From the NCBI GenBank assembly GCA_034506175.1, contig JAPDQB010000051.1, positions 1-46,189 on the forward strand: DNA of 46,189 bases. The letters are read 5' to 3'. The notes beneath the pieces are model-generated. The model had not been told where the DNA came from. It saw only the letters and a list, made by a program, of their open reading frames with translations, and did no database searches. The translations under genes and the position numbers were made by a program. Source of the DNA: a candidate division KSB1 bacterium (lineage in GTDB: Bacteria > Zhuqueibacterota > Zhuqueibacteria > Zhuqueibacterales > Zhuqueibacteraceae). Positions 1 to 8,735 of this stretch are shown one piece after another. Every line of letters starts with the position of its first letter. Position 1 is the first letter of the stretch.

Positions 1-114
1 CCTTCGAGCAAAAACGAAACCGGGCACATGCAACCGTGAATTGGCGCTTTACAACAGCTCAAGCACGAACCAAGCTGCAGAGCCGTTATTTGGCAGCTTA
101 TAAAAACTAAGGTA

Positions 115-299
115 ACAGTGCACTAGTCTATGAATGTTTCCCCTCGGTCAAAACCATTAAGCTGGCTAACACCTGTGTATTATTCATCAAATCCGCTGAA
201 ATTGGCATCAACTATTTAGATACAGCCAGGCGGTCTCCAACACGATTCAATCAAATTCGCGATGGCATTCGCGAGTATGAACGCAAAATTTACGGCTGA
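115..299 (+). other. Left-edge region (1-306) with a possible aldo/keto reductase fragment
   Basis: The first 306 bases hold no convincing intact gene. One open stretch (115-299, no good start codon) translates to about 61 residues that include EIGINYLDTA, which resembles the conserved N-terminal GINY-DTA motif of aldo/keto reductases. The sequence after it does not continue as that family. It may be a small decayed or rearranged fragment, or a chance match. Confidence 0.15.
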
Positions 300-306
300 T
301 GATATT

Positions 307-2196
307 TTACAGCGTCACCCTCTGCTCCGTCCATGTGGGGCGCAGCCTCTCCTGCATCGCAAACTGCAACTGATACAGCCGGTAATAAATCCCACCCAAA
401 GCCAGTAATTCCGCATGCGTGCCCATCTCGCGGATCTGGCCTTTGTGCAATACGATGATGCGATCGACGTGTTGGATGGTGGAGAGGCGATGCGCAATGA
501 TGAGAGAAGTTCGGTTCTCCATCAGTCGCTCGAGCGCCTGTTGAATCAGCAACTCGGTTTCGGTGTCAACGCTCGACGTGGCTTCGTCAAGAATCAAAAT
601 CGCCGGATCATACGCCAGCGCCCGCGCAAACGCCAGAAGCTGTTTTTGCCCAACTGAAAGCGAGTTGCCACGCTCAATCACCGGCTCGTGAAATTGACCC
701 GGCAAACGCTCGATGAAGCGCAACGCGTTGACATCGCGGGCGGCCTGGCGGATGCGTTCCGGGGAAATCTCCCGATTGCCCAGACTGATATTCTCTTCAA
801 TCGTTCCCGCAAAAAGAAATACATCCTGCAGCACCAAGCCGATTTGCCGGCGCAGAGCAGTCAATGGCAGATTTTGAATATCGTATCCATCGAGCAAGAT
901 TTGCCCCTGCTGCGGCGTATAAAAATGGCAAAGCAAGCTGATGATCGTCGTTTTTCCCGATCCGGTCGCACCGACGATGGCGATCTTCTCACCCGCCTCG
1001 ACTTTGAAGGAAACATTCTTCAACACCATCTCGTCGTCGCGATATCCGAAGATAACGTTGCGAAACTCGATTTCGCCGCGCGCGCGAGCAAGTTGCAAGT
1101 TTGCAAGTTTGTAAGTTTGCAAGTCGGCAGGTTGCCCACTTGTCAGTTGTTCACTTGCATACTTGCCGTCTGCCCCGCTTTCTTCGCCTTTGGTCCGCCG
1201 CTCCGGCGGTTCATCGAGCAATTTAAAAATACGTTCGGCGCTGGCCATGGCGGTTTGCAAAATGCCGTACTTTTCCGCCAAATCGCTGATCGGCCGCCAG
1301 AAGCGATCCATGTATAAAATGAACGCGACCAGCGAGCCGAAGGTCAAGGTGTTCGCAATAACCTTGCTTCCGCCATACCAGATGATCAACGCCACGGACA
1401 GCGCGAAAATCCATTCCACCACCGGATAAAAAACAGCGTGATAAAAAATCGTCCGGCGATAGGCTTCGAGGTGATCAAGATTTCTTTGATCGAATTGCTT
1501 GAAATTTTTGTGCTCGCGATTGAACAACTGCACGACGGCCATGCCGGTGATGTTTTCCTGCAAAAATGCGTTGATCTTCGCCAGCCGCAGCCGGATTTGC
1601 CGCTCGGCGTCGCGAACTTTGATTTTGAAAATCTGCGTGGCAATGAACAGCAACGGCACGACGCCGAGCGTGACCAGCGTAAGCGGCACGTTCATGTAAA
1701 AAAGAACCGCGATGATGCCGAGCAGCGAGAAGACGTCGCCAAAGATTGCGACCAGGCCGGAAGAGAACATTTCGTTCAACGCCTGCACGTCGGAAGTCAC
1801 CCGCGTCATCAGGCGGCCGACTTGATTGCGGTCGAAAAAGCGCAGCGGCAGATATTGCAGATGCGAAAAAATTTCCAGACGCAAATCGTACATCGTCCGC
1901 TGGCCGATCCATTCCATCATGTACATGCGCGCGTAATTGAAAACGAACTCCAGCAGCAAAACGCCGAGATAGAGCAGCGCAATTTTCGTCAAGCCGGCGT
2001 AATCCCCATGCGCGATATGCTTGTCGATGCCGATTTTAGTCAAATACGGACCGGCAATGCCCAGGACGCTGGCAACAAACAAGAGGATGACGGCGCAGGC
2101 GACGCGTGTCCAATACGGCCGGATGTATTGCAATAATCGCCGCATCAGCGCCGCGTCGTAGGTTTTGGTAAATTTTTCTTCTTCGTGAATGTTCAT
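307..2196 (-). CDS. ABC exporter subunit B (ATPase + permease), catalytic-glutamate half
   Basis: A 629-residue half-transporter of the MsbA/LmrA type. It has six membrane helices (residues about 30-320) and a C-terminal ATPase with Walker A GATGSGKTT (near 408), signature LSVGQKQ (near 512), Walker B AILILDEATSSVD and the H-loop in IAHRLST. The Walker B glutamate is normal but the signature is degenerate (LSVGQ for LSGGQ). I start at MNIHEEEKF (ATG at 2196). The open frame runs on to 2280, but those residues come from an inverted repeat rather than conserved protein. The gene lies 87 bp downstream of the partner ABC gene in the same operon, so the two probably form a heterodimeric exporter. 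Residues about 342-370, between the membrane and ATPase domains, are encoded by an inserted word-like repeat. Substrate unknown (drug or lipid-like by family). Confidence 0.93.
   Translation of the reverse strand: MNIHEEEKFTKTYDAALMRRLLQYIRPYWTRVACAVILLFVASVLGIAGPYLTKIGIDKHIAHGDYAGLTKIALLYLGVLLLEFVFNYARMYMMEWIGQRTMYDLRLEIFSHLQYLPLRFFDRNQVGRLMTRVTSDVQALNEMFSSGLVAIFGDVFSLLGIIAVLFYMNVPLTLVTLGVVPLLFIATQIFKIKVRDAERQIRLRLAKINAFLQENITGMAVVQLFNREHKNFKQFDQRNLDHLEAYRRTIFYHAVFYPVVEWIFALSVALIIWYGGSKVIANTLTFGSLVAFILYMDRFWRPISDLAEKYGILQTAMASAERIFKLLDEPPERRTKGEESGADGKYASEQLTSGQPADLQTYKLANLQLARARGEIEFRNVIFGYRDDEMVLKNVSFKVEAGEKIAIVGATGSGKTTIISLLCHFYTPQQGQILLDGYDIQNLPLTALRRQIGLVLQDVFLFAGTIEENISLGNREISPERIRQAARDVNALRFIERLPGQFHEPVIERGNSLSVGQKQLLAFARALAYDPAILILDEATSSVDTETELLIQQALERLMENRTSLIIAHRLSTIQHVDRIIVLHKGQIREMGTHAELLALGGIYYRLYQLQFAMQERLRPTWTEQRVTL
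1087..1172. repeat. Word-like repeat inside the ABC gene
   Basis: Several near copies of the words CAAGTTTG, GTAAGTTTG and ACTTG follow one another within the coding region of the ABC gene. The insert keeps the frame open and encodes a low-conservation linker containing DLQTYKLANLQ just before the ATPase domain. It resembles the repeat words found between other genes in this window, which suggests a repeat that entered a tolerant linker. Confidence 0.6.
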
Positions 2197-2204
2197 CGGT
2201 CTGC

Positions 2205-2275
2205 CTGTTGGCCAGTTTGCCCGTTGGCCGGTTAAGCGGTCAAATACAACCGGCCAACGGGTAAACCGGCGAACC
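2205..2275. repeat. Intergenic inverted repeat between the two ABC genes
   Basis: A perfect 14-bp inverted repeat, CCCGTTGGCCGGTT at 2220-2233 and its complement at 2248-2261, is separated by 14 nt. Extra partial copies of the same word (GTTGGCC, GTAAACCGGC) flank it. It lies between two genes of one operon and could form a strong hairpin in the mRNA. There is no T-run, so it is not a classic terminator. It may be an attenuator, an mRNA-stability hairpin, or just a repeat element. Confidence 0.75.
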
Positions 2276-2283
2276 ATCAAACT

Positions 2284-4092
2284 CTACAACATGTCCAGGT
2301 CTTCTTCAAGTTGCTGTTGTCGAAACAACTCGGCATAAAGCCCGTCTTTTTGCAACAACGATTCGTGCGTGCCGCTTTCGGCAATGCGCCCATCTTTGAG
2401 CACGACGATCAAATCGGCGTCCTTCACCGTTGAGACGCGATGCGAGATAATAATGCTGGTTCGCTCGCGCCTCACGCCGGACAAGCCGCGCAGAATCTCG
2501 TCTTCCGTGTGGGTGTCCACCGAGGAAAGCGCGTCATCGAGAATGAGAATGCGCGGCTGGCGGATGATGGCGCGCGCAATCGCCACGCGCTGCTTCTGGC
2601 CGCCGGAAAGATTGATGCCTCTTTCACCGAGCATGGTGTCGAACTTTTCCGGAAACTCTTCGATTTCCTTGCGGACTTGCGCAACCGCCGCGGCGGAGAG
2701 CATATTGCCATCGTCTTGAGGCGTTGATTCGGCGCCATTGTTTTTTTCAAGCCCAAACGTGATATTTTCCCGAATCGTGTCGGAAAACAGAAACGTCTCC
2801 TGCGGCACGAAGCCGATGTTGCGGCGCAAAACCTGCAGCGGAATGCGTTTGATATCGATACCATCGATCAAAATCTTGCCCTCGGTCGGATCGAGCAGGC
2901 GCGGGATGAGGTTGACCAGCGTCGATTTGCCGCTGCCGGTGTGTCCGACAATCGCCAGCGTCGAGCCGCAGGGAATTTTCAAATTGATATGCCGCAGCGC
3001 CCAGTCGCGTCCGGGAAATGACACGCCGGCATTTTGAAATTCGATTTCACCCCGGATCGCCGTGATCGAATGATCGGTTTGGTCATTGTCTTTGATATCT
3101 GGTTCCTCGTGCAAGATGCGATTGATCCGGCCCATCGAGGCGGTGCCTTGTTGCATCAGATTGATGACCCAGCCAAGCGCGATCATCGGCCAGGTGAGCA
3201 AGCTCATGTAGGCAAAAAACGCCACAAATTCGCCCCAGGTAAAATTGCCCGCAATCACCTCGCGGCCGCCGAACCACAGCAAGGCCAACGCCCCGGCGCC
3301 GGATAGCAAACCCATCAGCGACCACAGCACGCCTTCGAGTTTCGCCAGCGACAAATTCTTGTGGAGATAATCTTGGTTAAGATGCGCAAACGTATCGATT
3401 TCGTACTGCTCGCGCTGATAAGCTTTGACGACGCGAATGCCGGAAAGGTTTTCCTGCGCCCGCGTCGTCACCTTGGAAAACAGCGCCTGGATGTTTTCAT
3501 AGATCGCGTGAATTCTTCCCATCGCGCGGTTGACGGTAATCGCCATGAGCGGCATCGGCAGCATCGCAATCAGCGTGAGCTTGACGTTCATCGCCAGCAT
3601 GAGAATGAACGCGCCGGTGCCGACCGCAAACGTGTTGGTGGAATACATGATCCCCGGGCCGAGAAAAGAACGCACCGAGCTTAAGTCGTTGGTGGCGCGC
3701 GCCATCAAATCACCGGTCGGGACGCGATGAAAAAAATTCCGCGACAGGCGCTGCAAATGGCGGAAATAATCGTTGCGCAGATCGTACTCGATCAAACGCG
3801 ACACCACGATGATCTTCTGCCGCATCCAATAGCGAAAGAAGCCTTCCAGCGCGGAAACCAGAAGAATCAAGCCGCCAAACATCAGCAAGCGCCGCGAAGT
3901 GATATCAAGCTCGAGGCCGTCGATGGCATAACGCAGAACCCGCGGCCCGGCCAGGGAAAAAATGTTGGTGAGAATGATGAAGACGATTCCAGCAATGACT
4001 TGTGGGCGGTATTTTCGCAAATACGGCAGCAGCGTGCGTAATTCGCGCATCTCGGCGAGGCGGCCTCTTTTCGCTTCGGATTTTTCGCTCAT
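2284..4092 (-). CDS. ABC exporter subunit A (ATPase + permease), degenerate catalytic site
   Basis: A 602-residue ABC half-exporter with six membrane helices (about residues 30-310). Its ATPase has Walker A GHTGSGKST (near 380), canonical signature LSGGQKQR (near 494), Walker B ILILDDALSSVD (near 514) and switch histidine in IISHRVS. The catalytic glutamate after Walker B is replaced by aspartate (LDD instead of LDE). With the partner's degenerate signature (LSVGQ) this gives one non-canonical and one canonical ATP site, as in heterodimeric exporters such as TM287/288 and BmrCD. The start codon overlaps the stop of the upstream hydrolase by 4 bp (ATGA), indicating translational coupling. Role: export of an unknown substrate across the inner membrane. 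Confidence 0.94.
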   Translation of the reverse strand: MSEKSEAKRGRLAEMRELRTLLPYLRKYRPQVIAGIVFIILTNIFSLAGPRVLRYAIDGLELDITSRRLLMFGGLILLVSALEGFFRYWMRQKIIVVSRLIEYDLRNDYFRHLQRLSRNFFHRVPTGDLMARATNDLSSVRSFLGPGIMYSTNTFAVGTGAFILMLAMNVKLTLIAMLPMPLMAITVNRAMGRIHAIYENIQALFSKVTTRAQENLSGIRVVKAYQREQYEIDTFAHLNQDYLHKNLSLAKLEGVLWSLMGLLSGAGALALLWFGGREVIAGNFTWGEFVAFFAYMSLLTWPMIALGWVINLMQQGTASMGRINRILHEEPDIKDNDQTDHSITAIRGEIEFQNAGVSFPGRDWALRHINLKIPCGSTLAIVGHTGSGKSTLVNLIPRLLDPTEGKILIDGIDIKRIPLQVLRRNIGFVPQETFLFSDTIRENITFGLEKNNGAESTPQDDGNMLSAAAVAQVRKEIEEFPEKFDTMLGERGINLSGGQKQRVAIARAIIRQPRILILDDALSSVDTHTEDEILRGLSGVRRERTSIIISHRVSTVKDADLIVVLKDGRIAESGTHESLLQKDGLYAELFRQQQLEEDLDML

Positions 4093-4820
4093 TCGCTTGT
4101 TGAATGTTTCGTGACGAATTCCCAGATGCGCGCAAAAATCATCTGATGATCGTGATCCACCGTCAAGACGTGATAAGAATTTTCAACCACCATCGGTTCG
4201 ACCGTTGGAGAGCTGACCAGGCGCTGCAGCAAAGCCAAATTTTCAAAAGGAACGACGTGGTCCCAAGGCGAATGAATCGCCAGGACGGGCATCTTCACCG
4301 CCGGCAGCTCGGCGCGCACGTGGCGCAGCATGGCCAACAACTGCCGCGCCGCCGACATCGGATAACGATCATAATTGCGCAACCGCGCTTTGCCGTTGAG
4401 ATCGCGAACATCGGAGCCGTTGGGTTTGTGGCGCACGGAAATAAAAGGCGTCAACAGCCGGATGGCCATTTCCTGTCGCAAGGACAATCGTATCGCGGCC
4501 GCCAACGTCACCACGCCGCCAAACCGGTGGTGCGCCGCCAGATGCAACGCCAGCGTTCCGCCCATGGACTGCCCGATCACAAAAATGCGGGGATGCTGTT
4601 GCTGCAAATCGTAAAAGGCTTTTTCGCTGGTTTCAATCCATTGCTGATAGGAAATATTGCGCAGATCCTCCGGCTGCGTGGCATGGCCCGGAAGAGTTGG
4701 CACCGAGACCACACATCCATGGTCAAGCAAAAAAGCCGCCAATCCTTCCATCTCGGCGGGGCTTCCCGTGAAACCGTGCAACAGCAAACAAGCGATGGGG
4801 TTGTCTCCTTTCCTAAGCAT
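4089..4820 (-). CDS. Alpha/beta hydrolase (Est30-like carboxylesterase / monoacylglycerol lipase family)
   Basis: About 243 residues with the full alpha/beta hydrolase layout: oxyanion region LLLHGFTGSPAEM near the N-terminus, nucleophile elbow GQSMGG, acid in HSPWDHVVP and catalytic histidine in NSYHVLTVD near the C-terminus. Order and spacing resemble the Geobacillus carboxylesterase Est30. I start at ATG 4820 (MLRKGDNPI). The frame is open to 4895, but the extra residues are not family-like, and neither start has a clear ribosome binding site. First gene of an operon with the two ABC subunits (4-bp overlap). No signal peptide, so cytoplasmic. Probably hydrolyses short- or medium-chain esters; true substrate unknown. 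Confidence 0.88.
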   Translation of the reverse strand: MLRKGDNPIACLLLHGFTGSPAEMEGLAAFLLDHGCVVSVPTLPGHATQPEDLRNISYQQWIETSEKAFYDLQQQHPRIFVIGQSMGGTLALHLAAHHRFGGVVTLAAAIRLSLRQEMAIRLLTPFISVRHKPNGSDVRDLNGKARLRNYDRYPMSAARQLLAMLRHVRAELPAVKMPVLAIHSPWDHVVPFENLALLQRLVSSPTVEPMVVENSYHVLTVDHDHQMIFARIWEFVTKHSTSE

Positions 4821-5098
4821 CAAATTCAATATATTGTTTGCAGCGGCAAAAGTCAAGGAGGAGGGGACAAAAGAGTAAATTTCCCATAAACCCAATTGGC
4901 CGATCGTTCAGCTGTTGACGAAACAAAAAATGGTTGAGACGATTTCCTCTGTCCCTCCAAATGTTTACTGAAAAATCAAAATAATGAAAAAAGTCTTTAA
5001 AAAAGCGGAGTTCATGATTATATTGAATCATCCGAGTGCAAGCATTTTTTCCAAACCCTGGAAAACCTTGCACGTATTCATTGCACCGAGGTGACACA
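4821..5098. promoter_or_regulatory. Divergent intergenic region with an 18-bp dyad
   Basis: This 278-bp AT-rich gap separates the hydrolase/ABC operon (minus) from the radical SAM gene (plus) and should hold both promoters. At 5014-5031 a perfect dyad, ATGATT-6 nt-AATCAT, is a candidate operator about 70 bp upstream of the radical SAM start. A purine-rich site GAGGTG at 5088-5093 sits just before ATG 5099 and fixes that start. I could not assign -35/-10 boxes with confidence. Confidence 0.4.
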
Positions 5099-6796
5099 AT
5101 GCATATCTCTCAAGAACCCGACCAGCGACAAATGGATTGGCGAGAGCGTTCACGGCCCTTTGAAGACAAACGGGATCGCAACAACGGAGCAATCCGCTCG
5201 GCCCATCTCCATCTGCTCAATTGGCGTGAACGTGAACTCACCGATGCGCAGTTGTTTGCCACCGAGGGTCACCCCGCTTGGCGCCTGCGTCATGTGCCGG
5301 AAAACTCCATACACCGTATGCACGCACACACAAAGGGCGATCATCCCCGCCTTCTCCTCATCAACCCCTGGATCACCGATTTTGCCGCGTATGATTTTTG
5401 GCTGAAGCCAATGGGCCTGCTGTATCTCGCGGCAGTTTTGCGCGAGGCCGGCTATTCGGTGCGTTTGGTCGATTGCATGGATCGCGCCCACCCGGAACTC
5501 TTGCGCTGGCAAGGCCTCGACCAACCGATCAATCGGCGCTGGAGCACCGGAAAATTTGTTCGCACGCCGATTCCCAAGCCAGCGGTTTATCGCAACATAC
5601 CGCGCCACTACGCGCGCTACGGCATGCCGCCGGAGATTTTTGAAAACCTCTGCCGCCGCGGCCCGCAGCCCGATGCCATTCTCGTGACCAGCGGGATGAC
5701 GTATTGGTATCCCGGCGTGCAGATGACAATTGCATCATTGCGACGATTATTTCCAAACACGCCGATTTTGCTGGGCGGAATTTACGCCACGCTGTGCCCG
5801 GAACATGCGCGACAGGCTTCCGGCGCCGATCTCATCGTCGCCGGCGAAGCCGAGTCCATCATTCAAACGAAATTGCAAGCCGCATTGAACAATTCTACAA
5901 ATGCGAGCGTCTCGACCCAAACCGGTTTGCAAACGCTTGACGATTTGCCTTTTCCGGCCTTCGATCTTTATCCGAAGTTGCAATCTGCCGCAATCATGAC
6001 CTCGCGCGGCTGTCCGTTGCGCTGCACCTTTTGCGCTTCGAATATCGTTTCCGGAAAATACCGCTGGCGGAGCATTGAAAGCGTCATCGCCGAGCTGGAC
6101 TGGCTGCATCGGGGTTTGGGCGTGAGTGAATTTGCGTTTTATGATGACGCCCTGTTGACCAATCGCGATCGTCATTTTTTGCCGATCTGTGAAAAAATTC
6201 TCCAACATAAAATGGCCGCGACATTTCATACGCCGAACGGTTTGCAAGCCAAGTTTATTGACGCCGCCACGGCCACATTGATGCGTCAAACCGGATTCAA
6301 AACCATCCGCCTCGCTTATGAAAGCGGCAGCGAGGAGCGGCAACGGGACATGAGCAAAAAAGTGAACAATGAAAGCTTTGCGGCCGCCGTCGCCAATTTG
6401 TACGCCGCCGGTTTTGGCCCCGGCGAGCTTGACGCCTACGTGATGATGGCCCTGCCCGATCAACCCATTCACGAAATTCTGTGGAGCATGGCCTACGTTC
6501 ACGCGCTTGGCGTCGGCATTCGACTCGCCGTGTTCTCGCCGATTCCAGGAACCGTGGAGTACGAACGCGCCGTCGCGCGCGGCGAGCTTTCCCGTCATGC
6601 CGATCCCCTGCTGGCCAACAATTCGATTCTGCCCATACGCTTGCCGAATGTGCCTTATGAAACGTATGATCGAATCAATCGTCTTTCCAAAGAGCTCAAT
6701 GCCCATTTGCTGAAAACCGGCCGGCCGCTTGATTCGATGGGCGATCTGTATAATCGGTTCAGCTCACAAATTGAATTGGAAACAGCAGAAGTCTGA
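5099..6796 (+). CDS. B12-binding-domain radical SAM protein
   Basis: A 565-residue protein. Its middle N-terminal part looks like a cobalamin-binding Rossmann domain (PRLLLINPW, then AILVTSGMTYWYPGVQ, then PILLGGIYATLCPEHA). A radical SAM core follows, with the [4Fe-4S] motif GCPLRCTFCAS giving cysteines near residues 304, 308 and 311, and then YESGSEERQ. No DxHxxG cobalamin histidine motif is visible. The start at 5099 is chosen because GAGGTG precedes it; upstream in-frame codons have no such site. Related proteins catalyse methylation or ring chemistry, but nothing here identifies the substrate. The next gene begins 27 bp later. Confidence 0.88.
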   Translation: MHISQEPDQRQMDWRERSRPFEDKRDRNNGAIRSAHLHLLNWRERELTDAQLFATEGHPAWRLRHVPENSIHRMHAHTKGDHPRLLLINPWITDFAAYDFWLKPMGLLYLAAVLREAGYSVRLVDCMDRAHPELLRWQGLDQPINRRWSTGKFVRTPIPKPAVYRNIPRHYARYGMPPEIFENLCRRGPQPDAILVTSGMTYWYPGVQMTIASLRRLFPNTPILLGGIYATLCPEHARQASGADLIVAGEAESIIQTKLQAALNNSTNASVSTQTGLQTLDDLPFPAFDLYPKLQSAAIMTSRGCPLRCTFCASNIVSGKYRWRSIESVIAELDWLHRGLGVSEFAFYDDALLTNRDRHFLPICEKILQHKMAATFHTPNGLQAKFIDAATATLMRQTGFKTIRLAYESGSEERQRDMSKKVNNESFAAAVANLYAAGFGPGELDAYVMMALPDQPIHEILWSMAYVHALGVGIRLAVFSPIPGTVEYERAVARGELSRHADPLLANNSILPIRLPNVPYETYDRINRLSKELNAHLLKTGRPLDSMGDLYNRFSSQIELETAEV

Positions 6797-6823
6797 ATCT
6801 TAAACTTGGAAGGAGGATGCGTT

Positions 6824-7276
6824 ATGCGCCGCTTGTGGTTGATTCTGCCCCTCGTTTTTTGCAGTTGCGATCTTTTGCAACAAACACCGATCACCCGCGA
6901 AGTGATCAACACACCGGAAGCGCCGGCAGCGATTGGCCCCTACAGCCAGGCAATTAAAATCGGCCCGACGATGTATTGCAGCGGTCAAATCGGGTTGAAT
7001 CCGGCAACTGGCGACTTGGTGACCGGCGATATTCAGCAAGAAACCCGGCAGGTTTTAAAAAACCTCGGCGCGGTGCTGCGCGCCGGAGGCATGGATTATA
7101 AACATGTCACGAGCACCACGGTCTATCTCGCCGATCTCAACGATTATAAAATCGTGAATGAGGTCTACGCCGAATTTTTCAAGGAGAACAAACCGGCGCG
7201 CGCCGCCGTGCAAGTTGCGCGTTTGCCGCGCGATGCCCGGGTTGAAATTGCCTGCCTGGCGATCAAGGTTGATTGA
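6824..7276 (+). CDS. RidA/YjgF-family protein with an export signal
   Basis: A 150-residue protein. Residues about 30-150 are a typical RidA (YER057c/UK114) domain: PAAIGPYSQAI, YCSGQIGLNP, and NKPARAAVQVARLPRDARVEI, which contains the arginine that binds the imine/enamine carboxylate. RidA deaminates reactive 2-aminoacrylate-type intermediates. Unusually, the domain follows a hydrophobic segment, MRRLWLILPLVFCSC, that looks like a signal peptide. The cysteines could be lipidated, but the lipobox is atypical. The start at 6824 is set by AAGGAGG about 7 nt upstream. The downstream membrane-protein gene starts 15 bp after the stop. An envelope location would be unexpected for this family. Confidence 0.87.
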   Translation: MRRLWLILPLVFCSCDLLQQTPITREVINTPEAPAAIGPYSQAIKIGPTMYCSGQIGLNPATGDLVTGDIQQETRQVLKNLGAVLRAGGMDYKHVTSTTVYLADLNDYKIVNEVYAEFFKENKPARAAVQVARLPRDARVEIACLAIKVD

Positions 7277-7290
7277 AGCGGCGTCTGGCA

Positions 7291-7800
7291 ATGGAAACGA
7301 ACGCCTCGAATCCGGCTTTGCCGCCGCAACGATGGCCGCCAATATTCGTCGGTGGCGCTGTTATTGCCGGGGCCGAAAACTTTCCGGGGCTCTCGCTGCT
7401 GGATTGGCTGTGCTGCGGCACGATTTGGTCCGGCGCGCTGCTGGCGGTGTATCTTGTTTGGCGGCAGAATCCGCAACGCGGTGTCACCTTTAATGAAGCG
7501 ATTTCAACAGGAATTTTTGCCGCGCTGCTCGGTGCCGTATTGAATTTCGCGATTGATTACACCTTCAAGAAACCGCTGACGGATGTGCTGCGCTTTTTGG
7601 GCGAAACCACCGAGTTGTCCGGAAAATTGCGTGAATATTTGCCGCAAGGCATTTTCGAGCCAATGCCGATTTTGTTACATGCGATATATTTTTTGATGAG
7701 TGCAATTGTTCATGCGATCATTGGCGCCATCGGCGGGATGATCGGCGCCGCCATTTTCCCGCCGCGCAAAAAGGATGCAGCTGATCCGCCGGCTTTTTAG
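7291..7800 (+). CDS. Small membrane protein of unknown function
   Basis: About 169 residues from ATG 7291; a TTG overlapping the previous stop would add 6. It has about four hydrophobic segments, including FVGGAVIAGAENFPGLSLLD, an alanine/leucine-rich helix and a glycine-rich C-terminal helix IIGAIGGMIGAAIFPP that suggests close helix packing. Tail basic. I recognise no family. It follows the RidA-like gene closely and is probably cotranscribed with it. Confidence 0.7.
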   Translation: METNASNPALPPQRWPPIFVGGAVIAGAENFPGLSLLDWLCCGTIWSGALLAVYLVWRQNPQRGVTFNEAISTGIFAALLGAVLNFAIDYTFKKPLTDVLRFLGETTELSGKLREYLPQGIFEPMPILLHAIYFLMSAIVHAIIGAIGGMIGAAIFPPRKKDAADPPAF

Positions 7801-7907
7801 CTTCAACCAGCGTTCGAGAATTTTATCTTGATTCTCAAAGCGCGATTTGTTATTTTTGAATAGAAGGTTGTGACGAGGAAAATCTGCGAAGCTGGCGGCA
7901 ATGCAAA

Positions 7908-8711
7908 ATGATGGAACGTTCGGGTATCATTACGTTATTGACGGACTTCGGTCAACAAGATGGATACGCCGGCGCCATGAAAGGCGTGATACTCGGACTG
8001 CATCCAACGGTTAGGCTCATTGACATCAGTCACGAGGTGGAGCCCCACAATGTCCTGGCCGGCGCTTTTCTTTTGCAAGCGCATTTTCATTATTTCCCGC
8101 CCGGCACCGTGCATCTTGCCGTCGTTGATCCCGGGGTGGGTAGCGAGCGCGCGGCGCTGGCTTGTTATGCCGGTGAACATTTTTTTGTCGCGCCGGACAA
8201 TGGCTTGCTGGATTTTTGTCTGGATTTGCCCGGTCTGCAAGCTGTACGCTTGACACAGCCGCAATATTGGCGGCAAAACATTTCATACACTTTTCACGGG
8301 CGCGATATTTTTGCGCCCGTCGCGGCGCATCTTGCCGCCGGCGAATCCTTGAATCATCTTGGCGAGCCGGCGGCCTTGCACAGAAGGTTGCCGCGACCTG
8401 ATTGTCGCCTCGACGGTACGGCGCTGCAGGGACAAGTTGTATACATTGATCGCTTCGGCAATTTGATTTCCAATATTTCAACGCGCTGTTTGCGCGAGTT
8501 TTCTCAAGATCAGCCGGTGACGATTTATCTGGCCGGACATTTGATCGGCGGCTTGAGCAAAACCTATACGGATGTCCCACCTCATACACCTCTGGCCGTG
8601 ATTGGCAGTTTCGGTTTTCTCGAAATTGCGGTCAATCTGGCCGATGCCCGGCGGCGCTTTGCCGCTGGTTACGGCACCTCGATCACCATCGAACGCGGTC
8701 AAATGATCTAA
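7908..8711 (+). CDS. S-adenosyl-L-methionine hydrolase (adenosine-forming), DUF62 family
   Basis: 267 residues matching the SAM hydroxide adenosyltransferase family: ITLLTDFGQQDGYAGAMKG at the N-terminus, DISHEVEP, LAVVDPGVGSER, FVAPDNGLL, and a C-terminal domain with YIDRFGNLISNIS. Members split SAM with water into adenosine and L-methionine; the fluorinase and chlorinase are distant relatives. The protein is cytoplasmic and of normal length. Tandem methionines open the frame (ATG 7908 or 7911). A 107-bp gap upstream probably carries a promoter. Confidence 0.92.
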   Translation: MMERSGIITLLTDFGQQDGYAGAMKGVILGLHPTVRLIDISHEVEPHNVLAGAFLLQAHFHYFPPGTVHLAVVDPGVGSERAALACYAGEHFFVAPDNGLLDFCLDLPGLQAVRLTQPQYWRQNISYTFHGRDIFAPVAAHLAAGESLNHLGEPAALHRRLPRPDCRLDGTALQGQVVYIDRFGNLISNISTRCLREFSQDQPVTIYLAGHLIGGLSKTYTDVPPHTPLAVIGSFGFLEIAVNLADARRRFAAGYGTSITIERGQMI

Positions 8712-8735
8712 CGAAACTTTTAACACGCGAAGCAA

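Noticed and set aside
2197..2280. Longer N-terminus (28 residues) of the ABC protein
   Set aside because: These codons come from the inverted repeat and are not conserved protein; ATG 2196 starts the family-like sequence.
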